Assembly (NCBI GenBank): GCA_023266715.1
Contig: JAHFPK010000002.1
Location: forward strand, 1-49,630
From: Hyphomicrobiales bacterium
GTDB lineage: Bacteria; Pseudomonadota; Alphaproteobacteria; Rhizobiales; Aestuariivirgaceae
Direction of reading: 5' to 3'
DNA: 49,630 nucleotides
Part shown: positions 49,595-49,630 of the stretch, piece by piece
Numbering within the stretch: position 1 is the stretch's first letter
Layout of the letters: each line of letters begins with the position of its first letter
Program-made: the position numbers and the translations under genes
Notes under the pieces: generated by a model
Database searches by the model: none
What the model was told of the DNA's origin: nothing
The model's input: the letters and a program-made list of their open reading frames with translations, nothing else

Positions 49595-49630
49595 CTATTT
49601 TTCGTAGACGAAATCCGGATCGAAAAGCTT
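49595..49630 (-). CDS. C-terminal end of an unidentified gene (truncated by window edge)
   Basis: On the minus strand, twelve codons read KLFDPDFVYEK and a TAG stop at 49595-49597. The frame is open to the window edge. This is too short to identify. It would converge with the CBS gene, 4 bases away. Confidence 0.35.
   Translation of the reverse strand, partial: KLFDPDFVYEK

Overview
This window looks like a core chromosomal segment of an alphaproteobacterium, most like Hyphomicrobiales (Rhizobiales). The basis is gene content and order: hemE-hemJ-rho, mnmE-mnmG-rsmG-parA-parB, holA-lptE-leuS, maf-aroE-coaE-dnaQ, and secB-fxsA-Tim44-mltA-smr-xre. No genus can be named from the sequence alone. 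Nearly every gene belongs to a recognisable family. The most informative signals lie between genes, in replication-origin, partition and cell-cycle regulatory DNA. I did not find a convincing undescribed multi-gene system.

Layout. 1-5.6 kb: end of htpX, rsmB, a heparinase II/III-like gene, purH and a YbjQ-family gene. 5.6-8.7 kb: a small lipoprotein, an orphan LivH-type permease broken by a one-base frameshift, a DUF2066 protein, a HAD hydrolase and tRNA-Gly(GCC). 8.8-12.8 kb: a ProX-type deacylase, a CnoX-like thioredoxin/TPR protein, a LON-domain protein, a Trm112-like protein, a DUF971 protein and a UbiH-family monooxygenase. 12.9-14.9 kb: the glnK-amtB ammonium operon behind a sigma-54-type promoter, closed by a clear terminator. 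15-19.6 kb: ftsK (with tandem CtrA-type boxes upstream), lolA, xthA and a cyclic-nucleotide-binding-fold protein. 19.7-21.7 kb: a CenR-like response regulator divergent from an L,D-transpeptidase, and a YggS-type PLP protein. 21.8-26 kb: leuS-lptE-holA.

26-37 kb is the origin domain. parB, parA, rsmG, mnmG, mnmE, rho, hemJ and hemE are all on the minus strand and read away from a 0.36-kb AT-rich intergenic region (36604-36976). That region carries four same-orientation DnaA boxes and a perfect CtrA site, so it is very probably oriC. Two parS sites lie 6-8 kb away, one inside rsmG and one between mnmE and mnmG. To the right, maf-aroE-coaE-dnaQ read away from the origin on the plus strand, so the coding-strand switch coincides with the proposed oriC. 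A DUF255/YyaL gene sits between rho and mnmE.

39.7-43.8 kb: secB and fxsA (minus) diverge from a Tim44-domain gene, mltA, smr and an XRE regulator. 43.8-45.3 kb: a complete IS1182-like insertion sequence with perfect 22-bp terminal repeats and noticeably GC-rich coding. 45.4-49.6 kb: a carboxylate-amine ligase-like ATP-grasp protein, a tandem PilZ protein, a PAS protein, a rhomboid protease, a two-CBS protein, and the last few codons of a minus-strand gene at the edge.

Together the regulatory sites (CtrA boxes at oriC and ftsK, parS/ParAB, DnaA boxes) tie replication initiation, origin segregation and late-division DNA translocation to what looks like a CtrA-type cell-cycle circuit. The glnK-amtB promoter points to Ntr control of nitrogen uptake.
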